Notes under the pieces: generated by a model
The model's input: the letters and a program-made list of their open reading frames with translations, nothing else
Told to the model about the DNA's origin: nothing
The model's database searches: none
NCBI RefSeq assembly: GCF_037975245.1
Contig: NC_092579.1
Coordinates: 8,526,001 to 8,590,000, forward strand
Direction of reading: 5' to 3'
From: Apostichopus japonicus
Lineage: Eukaryota; Echinodermata; Holothuroidea; Aspidochirotida; Stichopodidae
DNA length: 64,000 nucleotides
Shown: positions 1-10,829 of the stretch, piece by piece
Numbering within the stretch: the stretch's first letter is position 1
Layout: the number at the start of each line of letters is the position of its first letter
Made by a program: the position numbers and the translations under genes

Positions 1-31
1 ACTCAGTCCTATGTTTTCCTCTTTTCTGTAG

Positions 32-3000
32 ATTGGAGAGGATGAAGCATATCTGCATGAAGTTATCAAACATCTTGAATTAGAAGATAAATTTAGCACC
101 GTCAGTAAACCAAAACGTAAGTTCATGAAAAAACTGATTAAAAGTACACTGACTTTAAGACACTGATGTTAAATGGTGTCTTTAATGTTGTTTGTTACTT
201 TTAATCCTCCTTTGTTAAACATCTGGGTTGAAAATACTGACAAGTTCCCCCAAATGAAGTCAAGGAGTTCTCTGACAGTTATTTGTATAATGTTGTAATG
301 AGAAGGGGAGGGGGGGATGGAGGGGGGAGTAAAAAAAATATATATTAAAAAAATTGTGGCGAGGTCTTTTCACCGACGTCTTGTCCAGAAAAATTATGCC
401 TTAGTAAGAATTATTCAAATTTTAAAAGATCACTGCTATAAAGATATTATTCAAACACAAAATGAGTTCAATCCACTGCTTTCTGGTATTGAACATTTGT
501 GGAATGTGTTTACATGATGTTTGTTGCATTTTTGTGAACCTTTGTGTGTAAACTCTTGTTGCAGGAAACCAAACTGACCATACCCCTTCTGCACCAATGC
601 TTGTAACATGTCAAGTTAAATGACCCCATGATTGTCTTCCATTTATCAAGATGATTCTGTTTCTTTCTAGACCGTTCTTTGGAGAGAGATCTTTGTTGCT
701 GTTTGTGATTTATATACTAAATATTCTAATGAAAATGTCACATTATTTGAGAGGGAACTATTGCCATGGTAACAGAGACTTTTAGCTTAAAACGTCCGTT
801 GATTTAGTTATTTCTATGTTACAAATAACAGGTGCAATTGTCACTTTCCAACAGTTGTTCAAACATACCACCCTTTTTGGTCTTTTCAGCTACCAGTCCC
901 AGGGATAAGAAGGCTCATATCTCTGTTATTAATCACAAGAAAGCTCACAACACTGGTAAGTATCTGACAGATTTCAGCTTAGGTGGAAAAATGTGTGAAA
1001 TGTAGGCAAAAGATAATACCTGGGAGAAACTTTGGTAGTTTCTGCACGGTAACTTGCATTTCTAAGCTGAGAGAATCGAATAAACTTGGAAGATTGACAA
1101 TCCTATAAGTATCTGTTTGGTACATGAGGTAAATTTATTAACCCAGGAGTTCACTTATTACTTACGTCCTCAACATGCTGGTAGAGTTATCATTAGACCA
1201 AAGTTGTCATAGCTCAACAAATGCTCACTGAAATTGTGACATCAGTGTGTGTTATTTAAGATTGGAGGTATAGATGCAATCCACAGTACATTAACTTCAT
1301 AACTTACACATATAGTCATCACCACACCGCAGCTCACACCCGTGCAATACACTTTATTAACCTTTCATTAATGGAAGAGAACAGAAAAGAAATTGGGCTA
1401 GAACATGGTATAAAACAGTGACCTCTCTGTTACAAGCCCAGCGCTCTACCAAGTGAGATATCCGGCCGGTAGTTGGTAGCAATGCTAATAATCGTTTCTT
1501 TTCTGGGGGATACCAATCCGAAGCCACAGTATCCTGCATATCGTGGAATCCAGCAATCACACCCCAGTGTCCTTCAATACAACCCAGAAGGCTGAGGGGA
1601 GGGATTGCACAAGTCATTAGGCTTATATAATTGTATAAATAAATGTACATTGGGAAAAACTGACTTGGAAATTTAGATGATGGTAAAGAGCCAAAGAAAG
1701 TTACGGCTGGAACAGGATTGTAACCATTTTGTGACATGAGTGTGTTTTATTTAAGATTGGGGTTTACAGACACAATTCACCAATACAATAATTTCATAAC
1801 TACGCATATCACCACACTACAGCTCTGGGTTACGAGCCAAGCGCTCAACAAACTGAGCTATTCATCCGTTAATTGGTAGCGATCCCTACTTAGCCATTTC
1901 TTTGCTGGGGGAGGGGGGGGGGTGCAGTCAAAAGCAACAATTACATGAACCCAGAATGTCAGTAATGTGTTCATCAATCAAGTGTAGAGCAGGATGTTAT
2001 CAAGAACCTTTAAGATTTAGCAGACTCTGAACTGGAGATCACTGACATGAAATGGCAAAGCTTTCAGTTTCAGAGCTAATGGTAATTAGTATGTATATTA
2101 AATATGAATATACTGTGCCCACCCCTTCTTCTCCCCTCCCCCCCAACCCCAAACAGAGAATACTAATTTTCTCATCTTTTGGTTCCAGCAATTCTTCTTG
2201 GTCACCTGAGGCTGCCAATCGAAGAAATTAAGAAAGACATCATCAACATGGATACTCGACGTTTCTCGGTCTCTCACATCAAACAGCTCTCTACATTTGC
2301 TCCAGATGAATTAGAGGTATATATCATCGGTTCTTACTAACTTATTGCTTTATTTATTTCTGAGCAGCTCGTTTGTGTTTATTGTGATATTAAGCTTTCA
2401 TAAACCATGCTATTTGGTGGTATTGAATTATCAGTGATACAATGTCATTCTTGTTTCGTTTTAGGTTCTGAAGTTGGACCAGTTTACATCCAAGAAGTCA
2501 CAGCTTTCCGAACCTGACAGATTTGCACTGGAGGTTAGTGAATTTTATGCAATATTGTTTTAATAGATCAAGGTCTGTAGATAAATGGAAGTTACAAAGG
2601 CCATGAAACTTAACTTTTACAATGATCAAGGTTATGTGGCTTTTAACAAAGTAAGCTAATGTTTAATCCTATATACATTGAGAGCGTGGTGGCCAATTGG
2701 CTAAGGCGTTGGACTCGTGATCCAAGGATTGCTGGTTCGATTCCTGCCTAGTTCAATACGTTGTGTCCTTGGGCAAGATGCTTTATCTCACTTGCCTCTC
2801 TCTACCCAGGGGTTAAATGGGTACCTGTGAGGTAACTTGTCATTGGGCGCAGTATATAACTGCTGCCGACTGGAGGGTTTGTCTCTGGGACAGGTTATCA
2901 TTGACCAGGGGTAATATAACGTATGTAACCCGCTTTGAAACCTATCGCTGGTATAAAGCGCTATATAAAAAGCAAATATGATTATACACTTATGTCTAAT

Positions 3001-6000
3001 CCTATATCATCATTCATCCATTAGGTTTGAGAGTTGTGTATTTGCCACAGTTGCCATTAATCCCTCTTTGAGGGTCGTGTATTTGCCACAGTTGCCATTA
3101 AAACCACTTTGAGGGTTGTGTTTTTGCCACAGTTGCCATTAAAACCACTTTGAGGGTTGTGTTTTTGCCACAGTTGCCATTAAGACCTCTTTGAGGGTTA
3201 TGTTTTGCCACAGTTGCCATTAATACCTCTTTGAGGGTTATGTTTTGCCACAGTTGCCATTAAGACCTCTTTGAGGGTTGTGTATTTGCCACAGTTGCCA
3301 TTAATACCTCTGTGTTGCTCTTGTTTTGTTGTTGTTGTTGTCTTATTGCTTTTACTATGTATATGTACTTTTAGTGTAAAATTCTCCAATAGTTATAATT
3401 TTCCATATTTTATACATTATTTTTTAGCTGAGCCAGATTCCGGGTTACAAGTTACGGATTGATGCTCTCCTCTTCAAAGCGACCTTCAAAGAGAGGCAGG
3501 AAGAGATGGAGGAAGAACTGAACATGATCAAAGAAGCATCTAAACAACTGAGAGAAAGCCAGAAACTAGCAAAAGTATTAGAGGTAAGACTGGTCACTTC
3601 AAGAGGATTTGCAAGGAACCATGCTACACCACTCAGTGAATTAAGGTACCATAAACTGAAGCCTAGTGTTGTGGGTAGAGTACTGGCTACTCCTTCGGTA
3701 AATGTGTCTGGAACAGTGATACAGGCCGACTTAGACCATAAGAGGGAAAGTGTGGATGAGATGAGGATAAATGATGACCTTTGTCCTTATGTGAATTGTT
3801 TGCCATTTTACAAAGTTGATGATATCCTGGGTCTGTAAATCATCAATCATGTCTATATAGACATCCTTTCATCTGATATATATAATTATGTTAATTTGTT
3901 TCCATGACAACAGCTTGTCCTGGCCATGGGTAACTACATGAATCAAGGGAACCAAAGAGTCGCAGGAGCAACCGGATTTAAGATCAGCATTCTGACAGAG
4001 GTAAATTTTAGACCGTTATGCCATTTTCGAAATCCATCCCATTAAATTTGTCTTCAAAATATAATTTTGGAAAGCAAAAGCCTAGGTTTTCATTTAGCTT
4101 GAAGAATCAGGTTTGGGATATACCTCAGTCACAATATAAAGCAAGAACATTAATTTAAGTTTTTAATTTTTTTTTTATAGTCAATTGCTTACTAGAATAA
4201 AGGCATTGAAGACTCGCCCCAAACAGCGTGCGGCCATCTTAAAAAAGTTAACCTTCCGTTGCTTGCAAAGTGAAGTTTTTGCTCATGTCGCTACAAAATG
4301 CAGACAGTAATGAAACGTGATACCTTGTTATCTCTAGCTGGACCTGATATGTCCATCGCTGTATCGTTTGTATACTGTGCTGTGGGTACTGACTGTAGCT
4401 GTTTGTACTGACTGTACACTAGTGTCTAATTATCAACGGTAGCAAGCTGTGTGTGCATTTTCTGGGATCGATGGTGGTGTCTAACACTTCTCTTACACCT
4501 CATTCGAAACTAAGTCAGATTACCGGCATTAGACGTTTCTTTTTGCTCGAGTCTTCACACCCTTTAACATACAAGGTTTCAAATCCTATTTTGGCATCTC
4601 TCAGTTAGTATTTATGTTGTTCATATGTGGGTCATTTTGCAGTATTTATTGTGACATTTGTTAATGTGTTATCGATGAGACACTTATATCTATCTGTCTT
4701 TTGGTCGATGTGATATATCTTAGCTCGACACGACCAAAACATCGGACAACAAGTCGACGTTCCTCCACATGGTAGCCAAGGCGGTCCACAGTAACGTGCC
4801 TGATGTGCTGTCATTTGGAAACGAGATCACGATGGTGAACAAGGTTGTGAAGAGTAGCCTGGGATCTCTCCGAGAGGAATTAGATGAACTCTCGGCACAG
4901 TTACAGGTAAGAGCAATTTGAACAGCTGGACCTTAAATTATGGTTATGCAATACCATGTTCTTGGAATGAGTGAAGGTATACAGGTGAAGTTGTAAGTCT
5001 GTCTCTACTGACTTTATTGAAGGTACTTTTGTAACCTAAAACAAATTTTCCTCACTTTATTATTCCATTCCTGATAAAGCTTTTTAAATTTTTTTTTAAG
5101 GTTAATATTTGTGTACACTTATTAATCGAAAAGTACTGGGTAGACTTATTGTTATAATGTAAGGGGTGTCCACTAACTTTCTACAAGGGCCAGAGAAATG
5201 TATAAGTTGGAGCAAATGGCCAGACACAATTGAAATCTCACTAGCTTAGATTTTAAGCAATGTGTTGGGCTGGTGGCTAGAATGCTCAAGCTTAATGCAG
5301 TATGGGTCCACAGAATACACCAGTATGCAAGATTATTGCCCCATTTTATTTTCACAGGCCAGATCCCAGTGTTTCGTGCGCAGGATTTGGTACATAGATA
5401 TCCCTTGATACTAAACAAAGCACAATGTAACACTGACATGCAGTAATATCTTCTGTAGTGTAAGGCTATCTCCAGTTCTTCTTTACCTTGATAAAACTAT
5501 CGAGGTAGCAGACAAGTGAGGAACATTTCTGCAGATTTGGTTGTAATAGTTTGATAGTCTCAAGGGGAAAGTGAACGTTTGGAATCGAAGCAGCTACGTC
5601 TGAAGTCGTTATTTCACGTCTACTTTCCGTAGGTTCTCAAGACCGATTTGGAGTTGCTGTTGGAGGAGTTAGCTGATGCGCAAGATAATTTCCCAGCCGT
5701 TGTGAGTGAATTTATAGAGGACACCATCAATCAACTGGGCTTGTTAACACAAAAACTCGGTGAAACCGAGGCTGAATTCCAGAAGACGGCCAAATATTTC
5801 GGCGAAGATGCAGCGAATATTGAAAGCGACAACTTTTTCAACATCTTCGCTCTGTTTACATCCAAATTTTGCGTAAGTATCCAGTTTGTTGTCCGATGCT
5901 GCTGATGGAATATTTATTGTGTCAAAGTGAAGTTATTTTGTGTGTAGAAAAACCTTTCAATTAATGACAATTGCCTCAGAATATGCTAGAAAGTCCGATA

Positions 6001-6647
6001 ATGGTCACCCATGCTCACATTTCAACAAACATTCTACTGACTCTCTTAATGTAGTTACCCACACTGATATTTAATTGTCTTTTGTTATGGTCTTTTGTTA
6101 TTGTCTTTTGTTATGGTCTTTTGTTATAGTCTTTTTTATGGGCTTTTCTTATAGTCTTTTCTTATAGTCTTTTCTTATTGTCTTTTGTTATGGTATTTTG
6201 TTCAAAATAAAATAAAACTGTTAGCAAACTGCTTATCCACTAGAGAGCCTGTGTAGGAGAATGTGTAAAAGTGAGTTGGCCTGACGTTTCGATACTAGCA
6301 GGATTTTCTTCAAAAGCTAAATGACAAGTGGTATTTTAAACCACTTGGCTAAGTGGTATTTTGAACCACAAAGGCTAAGTGACAAATAGTATTTTGTTAT
6401 TATCTTTTGTTATGGTCTTTTCTAATAGTCTTTTCTTATTGTCTTTTGTTATGGTCTTTTGTTAGTCTTTTGTTATGGTCTTTGTTATAGTCTGCAAAGA
6501 CTGGGACTAAGTAAGAAGATCTAGGAAAATCCCTTTTGAGAACTGCAAGCTTTTCTTGTAGTTTGTAAAGTGATTGTGGATTAATTTCTCTTTTTTCATT
6601 ATCACCAACAGAAAGCACATAATGAAAACCTGAAGAGCATGCCTTAA
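32..6647 (+). CDS. GRID2IP: Delphilin-like formin, FH2 domain, 3' part of gene (9 exons)
   Basis: Exons 32-116, 890-955, 2189-2316, 2465-2533, 3428-3583, 3914-4000, 4724-4906, 5633-5872 and 6612-6647 are bounded by AG/GT and give 349 codons plus stop, with phases that close at every junction. The protein is the formin homology 2 domain, the actin-nucleating and barbed-end-capping module. It starts in the FH2 linker (HLELEDKFS, then AILLGHLRLPIEEIKKDI) and contains the family hallmark LVLAMGNYMNQGNQ followed by GFKISILTELDTTKTSDNKS and the C-terminal YFGEDAAN and FTSKFC. The SEPDRFALELSQIPGYKLRI stretch and the protein ending right after FH2 fit delphilin better than INF2, FHDC1, DAAM or FMNL; this subfamily choice is from memory of the families. 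The upstream part (PDZ and harmonin-N-like regions in delphilin) lies outside the window. It probably acts at the submembrane actin cytoskeleton. Confidence 0.85.
1232..1920 (-). repeat. Two related tRNA-derived repeat copies in a formin intron
   Basis: Two stretches start alike (about 1232-1345 and 1731-1835: TTATTTAAGATTGG followed by similar sequence). Each is followed by a segment that on the - strand reads like the 5' half of a tRNA (CTCACTTGGTAGAGCGCTGG at about 1437-1460; a diverged version near 1840-1865). The first copy has extra sequence inserted between the two parts. They look like old SINE copies or a partial tandem duplication of one. Boundaries are approximate. Confidence 0.5.
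2675..2996 (+). mobile_element. tRNA-derived SINE with target-site duplication
   Basis: The head resembles a tRNA: an A-box-like TGGCCAATTGGCTAAG, an anticodon arm with a perfect TTGGA/TCCAA stem and a seven-base CTCGTGA loop (anticodon CGT, threonine-like), and a canonical B box GGTTCGATTCC at 2734-2744. A roughly 240 bp body follows and ends in an AGCGCTATATAAAA-type tail. The 11 bp word TAATCCTATAT stands on both sides (2664-2674 and 2997-3007), as expected of a target-site duplication made by retrotransposition. It lies in the formin intron between the exons ending at 2533 and starting at 3428. Confidence 0.85.
3030..3312 (+). repeat. ~41 bp minisatellite, about 7 units
   Basis: Units of the form TTTGAGGGTTGTG-TTTTTGCCACAGTTGCC-ATTAA, with small length and base variants, repeat head to tail within a formin intron just upstream of the exon at 3428. 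Reading frames across it in both directions are repeat artefacts. Confidence 0.85.
4198..4567 (+). mobile_element. MITE family A, copy 1 (370 bp)
   Basis: Starts TAAAGG-CATTGAAGACTCG and ends CGAGTCTTCACACCCTTTAA, an imperfect terminal inverted repeat of about 20 bp. The whole length aligns with a second copy at 42928-43287 with scattered mismatches and small indels. It has no coding capacity. It lies in the formin intron between the exons ending at 4000 and starting at 4724. Confidence 0.75.
6077..6493 (+). repeat. 12 bp minisatellite (GTCTTTTGTTAT), split by an insertion
   Basis: Tandem 12-mers and close variants fill 6077-6206 and 6390-6493. The stretch between (6207-6389) is unrelated and carries the hammerhead-like motif at 6275-6315, so the array looks interrupted by an inserted fragment. 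It lies inside the last intron of the formin. Confidence 0.7.
6275..6315 (-). repeat. Dispersed GAAACGTCAGGCCAACT motif, copy 1
   Basis: Read on the - strand it is TTTTGAAGAA, ATCCTGCTAG, then ATCGAAACGTCAGGCC. It matches the motif at 48568-48610 almost base for base over about 40 nt. Its stem-II-like pairing is damaged compared with the other copy. See the findings for a hammerhead-ribozyme-like reading. Confidence 0.55.
6612..6647 (+). CDS. GRID2IP: Terminal mini-exon of the formin
   Basis: A pyrimidine-rich tract ending in CAG at 6609-6611 precedes an 11-codon reading frame, KAHNENLKSMP, and a TAA at 6645-6647. It joins in phase 0 to the exon ending FTSKFC at 5872. The Lys-Ala-His-x-Glu-Asn pattern is what normally follows the last FH2 helix (F-x-KA-x-x-EN), which supports the assignment although the exon is too short to be found by ORF length. 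The intron between is broken up by a 12 bp minisatellite and an inserted repeat fragment. Confidence 0.75.
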   Translation, partial: KAHNENLKSMP

Positions 6648-7263
6648 AGATAAATACAAACATGGGAGTCATTGTCTTGACCTGAACAGGGAAGTAAAGA
6701 CCAAGCAGAGAGGAAGGGAGTTTCTTCCTCCGGGATGTCACCAGAGCAAGGTTTGCAGTTTGTTTGATCGATGGATTTGAAGTAAGGATAAATTGAATTG
6801 CATTAAAATGACTGAAGAGAGACAATTTTTGAAGTGGAAAGTAACCAAACATTACAAACGGTTGCTATTCAGTTGTCTCTCTTTCGATATCAAATGAAGA
6901 AACAGAGGCCTGAAAGCTGCTGTTTGTGGCTGTAAGCGGAATTAAATACGAGGGCAATAGTTGGAGAATTCCTTGATCCAACAACAATTGATAGATTAAC
7001 AGAGACTGATAGAATGGGATGCCCTGTTGCGTAAGTTGAGGCTTTTCAGAGGCTGAGAATGCATGCAAAGTATTGATTTGTTTTGTTTTCTTATTGTGTA
7101 AATAATGTACATTGAATAGGTAGTATGGAAGCAACATCTCTGATGTAGCATTCAAGAAATGTTCAGATGTCCTCCTTGTTTTTTTACAGCTTTGGATACA
7201 AATGGAATTTGATTTTTTTTTTTTCATTGTGGGGTACTTCTTAATTAACATTTTTATTTCAGA

Positions 7264-7269
7264 AATAAA
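7264..7269 (+). promoter_or_regulatory. Candidate polyadenylation signal of the formin
   Basis: AATAAA about 620 bp after the formin stop codon, with T-rich sequence just before and GT-containing sequence after. It is the first plausible signal before the minisatellite array. AATAAA is common in AT-rich DNA, so this is only a candidate. Confidence 0.25.
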
Positions 7270-7370
7270 TTTCCTAGACTCATTGTAGAATAATTGTGTT
7301 CCTTCCTCAATTATTCCAAAGCTACTGTAGACTTATTCTGTGAATCTACAATCCACATTCATGCTAATTT

Positions 7371-8152
7371 AATGCTAAATACAGGGACAGTATAATACTA
7401 AATACAGGTACCAATAGTATAATGCTAAATACAGGGACCTATGGTATAATACTATAGACAGGGACCTATAGTATAATACTAAGTACAGGGACCTATGGTA
7501 TAATACTAATTACAGGGACCTATAGTATAATACTATAGACAGGGACCTATAGTATAATACTAAGTACAGGGACCTATAGTATAATACTAAGTACAGGGAC
7601 CTATAGTATAATACTATAGACAGGGACCTATAGTATAATACTATAGACGGGACCAATAGTATAATACTATAGACAGGGACCTATAGTATAATACTAAGTA
7701 CAGGGACCTATAGTATAATACTAATTACAGGGACCTATAGTATAATACTAATTACAGGGACCTATAGTATAATACTATAGACAGGGACCTATAGTATAAT
7801 GCTTAATACAGAGACCTATAGTTTAATGGTAAATACAGTGACCTATAGTATAATACTAATTACAGGGACCTATAGTATAATACTAGATACAGGGACCTAT
7901 AGTATAATACTAAGTACAGGGACCTATAGTATAATACTAAGTACAGGGACCTATGGTATTATACTAAGTACAGGGACCTATAGTATAATACTATAGACAG
8001 GGACCTATAGTATAATACTATAGACAGGGACCTATAGTATAATACTATAGTATAATACTAAATACAGGGACCTATAGAAATTACTGCATACAAGGACCTA
8101 TAGTATAATACTAAGTACAGGGACCCAGAGTATAATACTCAATACAGTGACC
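7371..8152 (+). repeat. 27 bp minisatellite, ~28 units
   Basis: Head-to-tail units of the type ATAATACTAAGTACAGGGAC plus CTATAGT. Three main variants, differing at the centre (AAGTACAG, TATAGACAG, AATTACAG), are intermixed. Because 27 is divisible by three the array reads as an open frame of a nine-residue repeat; this is an artefact of unit length. Confidence 0.95.
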
Positions 8153-10829
8153 ACCACACTTTTTTGAGAATGGGTCTGCCAGGAGTTAGTCCACTGTTCA
8201 AGTTATGTGGAGACTGTTGCTGGCGGCAGTGCCTATAGCCTGCATGCAAATCAGTGCATTGATGATTAATGAGGGGGCGTTGGCCTCTCCGGTCCCCATG
8301 TCTGGGTGACTTGCAATATTTTTTTTTATGTATATGTTAGTCTGTGATTTGCATACAGTATGATACTAGTGTATTGTGTTAAGAATATTTACATATTAAT
8401 AAGAATTAACACTTAACCTAGATCTCATTTTTTGGCCCTTATTTGCTTGTGAAAGTGTTTTGTACAAGATGATGAATTATTAAAGTAATTTTGTGGAATT
8501 CTTGTAATTGCTATCTGTGTGTCTGTACATAATGCATTTCATTGTACAGTATTTGTACTGCAATGCTGTGCCTCTGTACATTTCCACTGTGTTGGAGAAC
8601 AGGCGATTATCTTTGTGACTTGAGTTATATATTAAACTATAAGTTAGAGCCTTTTCTTTACTCTGCATATAAGACTGCTTCCTTACTTAATGTAGTGTAG
8701 ATTGATTCACTTTTAACAATAGCCAGTTACAGTCAGCTTGTAGGGAGAAAAAAAAAAACACCTGAGCAAAATGTGATTTAAATAACCAGGTAATTTCGAA
8801 AAAGGTATGATCTGTTTTCATGAACATTCCTAAGGATAGACCTACATGGCTGTACACATATAGCCTTTTTACAGTTTAAGTATAAATATATTTATCCAAG
8901 ATGTTATCGTAGATTTGTTTATTGAGGGAATCAGTGTCTTCTTTCTTATGTATATTGTGCCAAGATTCATCAAATTATGATAAAGTGCTCTTATATGAAA
9001 CAGCTTTATTATTAAAAGATTTATTAGAGTCATAAATAGTTAATGGCATTCATAAAACATTGAGCTGTGAAGTTGATGTTTTATCATCTTTAAATGTAAC
9101 TTTTTGTTCCCCTATTTAGTTTCTGTAGACCTATCTTGACAATCCTAATCTCTATCCAATATTATTCACAAAAATTTGGTTCATAAATGACTTTGAGGTT
9201 GATATTCACATTGGCATTGGATTACTTCTGATTCAATACAAATGGGATATTCAACAAGTATTTTCTGTAACCGTTTAGTACATGTTAATATCTGTTAGTA
9301 TTTCCCCATCTTGATCTGCCAGATTTGTATTATTTTGTGTTAAATTAACAACATGTACATAACATACATACATAGACATAAACAGCAAATATAAACTCAA
9401 TATATTTAAAGCCTGAATAGCTACGTTGCAGTACCAAGTTTCAAATTTCTTGTGCAGATTTTAAGTGCTTAAAATCTATTGTTCTTTAATATACTTTTCT
9501 CATTTTATTGGTTGCACATCGTAACACTTCTATCATTATGTAATAGGAACTAGCTATTTTCTCTTATTTTTCATCATGTACACAGAAACGCCTGTCTTGT
9601 TTTTCTTGTTTTTGTGAGTCATTCAAATCTTGTGCTTATCAACATTCCTTTTAGAGTCAACATGCCATCTTGTGTCATTAAAACAATATAGAGCTTTAAG
9701 ATATTCTAAAGAAAAATAGTTATTTTTCTTCAAACTTTCTCTTCAAAATTTAAAATATCTGGGTTTACACAGTTATATCATGACAATTTATATTGCTTAT
9801 TATCTTGTATATTTATTGCAGTGTTTTATTTGTTAATATTGTTTAATGAATGATTATGTACATTATACTACAGGGTTGTGAACAAATGCATTATGGAAGC
9901 TGCTTGATAGATTCATTGTTTCTCATTATTTTATTATCTTTACTCCTCAATTACATGTGACATATATGATTTACAATCAAGATAGGTATTAAAAACTCTA
10001 CACAGAAATATAACTGACGGTCCCCTCCCCTACCCCACCCCTTCCTTCACCCACACCTGAACCAAAACCAGTTTGAAAAGCTATATTAAAGTCTACTATT
10101 ATATACAGTTAAAGCTGGTCAAACTAGTTTTGAAGGAATCCATAACATTTACATACAGCGTGGAGATTTCAAGGGAATTCTTTAAAGCCATTGTAAGATA
10201 ACAGATCATATGGGTATAATAAGAAAAGTACCTAGCTACTGTAACAAATGCATTAATGTCCACCTTTAAGTCATCTCTTTTCACATTGTCAAAAACTGGC
10301 ATGTTCTGTCTAAAGTATTAGGTAAATTCCCAGCAGTTGTTACTGAAAGCTTTAATCAGCTGAAAATATTCCAACACTTTATGTCGACCCTAGAAGATTA
10401 AACTACTAGCTATGGAATGCCATGAAAAAGAACTTTGTGTTATGCAGAGCTGATAGCATTGGAAATTTGCGTCTTAAGCTTTCAACCTTTCCATTAGGTC
10501 TTTAGGTAACATTTCGAGGTGCACCAGTCTATGGCACCAATCTTCCAGTGCTAGAAACAGCACGAATCCATTTCCTTTACTTGCAAGCTTGACCCGATTA
10601 TGCTCTTTGGGGTAATTCAATCTGCTATGTTAAGGATTTCAGACCTAATATGTCAGCAAGCTAGATCTGTCCCATCCCACCTCTCTCTGTTCGATCAGCC
10701 TTCTAGAGTATTGCACCTTGACCGTAGGTAACTGCGAGTCCCTTTGTTTGCTATAGATGCATTAAAGGCTGATTCCATGCTGAATGGCACTGGAACATGT
10801 GTGAACGTTTCAATTCAACTGTTCACAGT

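Larger units (their letters stand above)
6648..10829. other. Convergent intergenic region between formin and F8A
   Basis: No coding exon could be supported. It should hold the 3' UTRs of both converging genes. Content: the 27 bp minisatellite (7371-8152) and long AT-rich single-copy-looking sequence. The two - strand frames of 128-138 codons at 6436-7251 show no family resemblance and overlap the formin terminal exon antisense. Confidence 0.6.

Noticed and set aside
2675-2750. Possible functional tRNA-Thr gene
   Set aside because: The tRNA-like head continues into a SINE body with a target duplication; the acceptor stem does not pair properly.
3506-3838. 110-codon frame on the + strand
   Set aside because: Its first part is the formin exon ending at 3583; the rest is read-through into the intron past a good GTAAGA donor.
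6436-7251. Two adjacent - strand frames of 138 and 128 codons
   Set aside because: Partly minisatellite and antisense to the formin terminal exon and 3' UTR; no family resemblance and no splice context that makes sense.
7799-7996. Frame encoding a nine-residue repeat (STGTYSIIL)
   Set aside because: Product of a 27 bp minisatellite, whose unit is a multiple of three.
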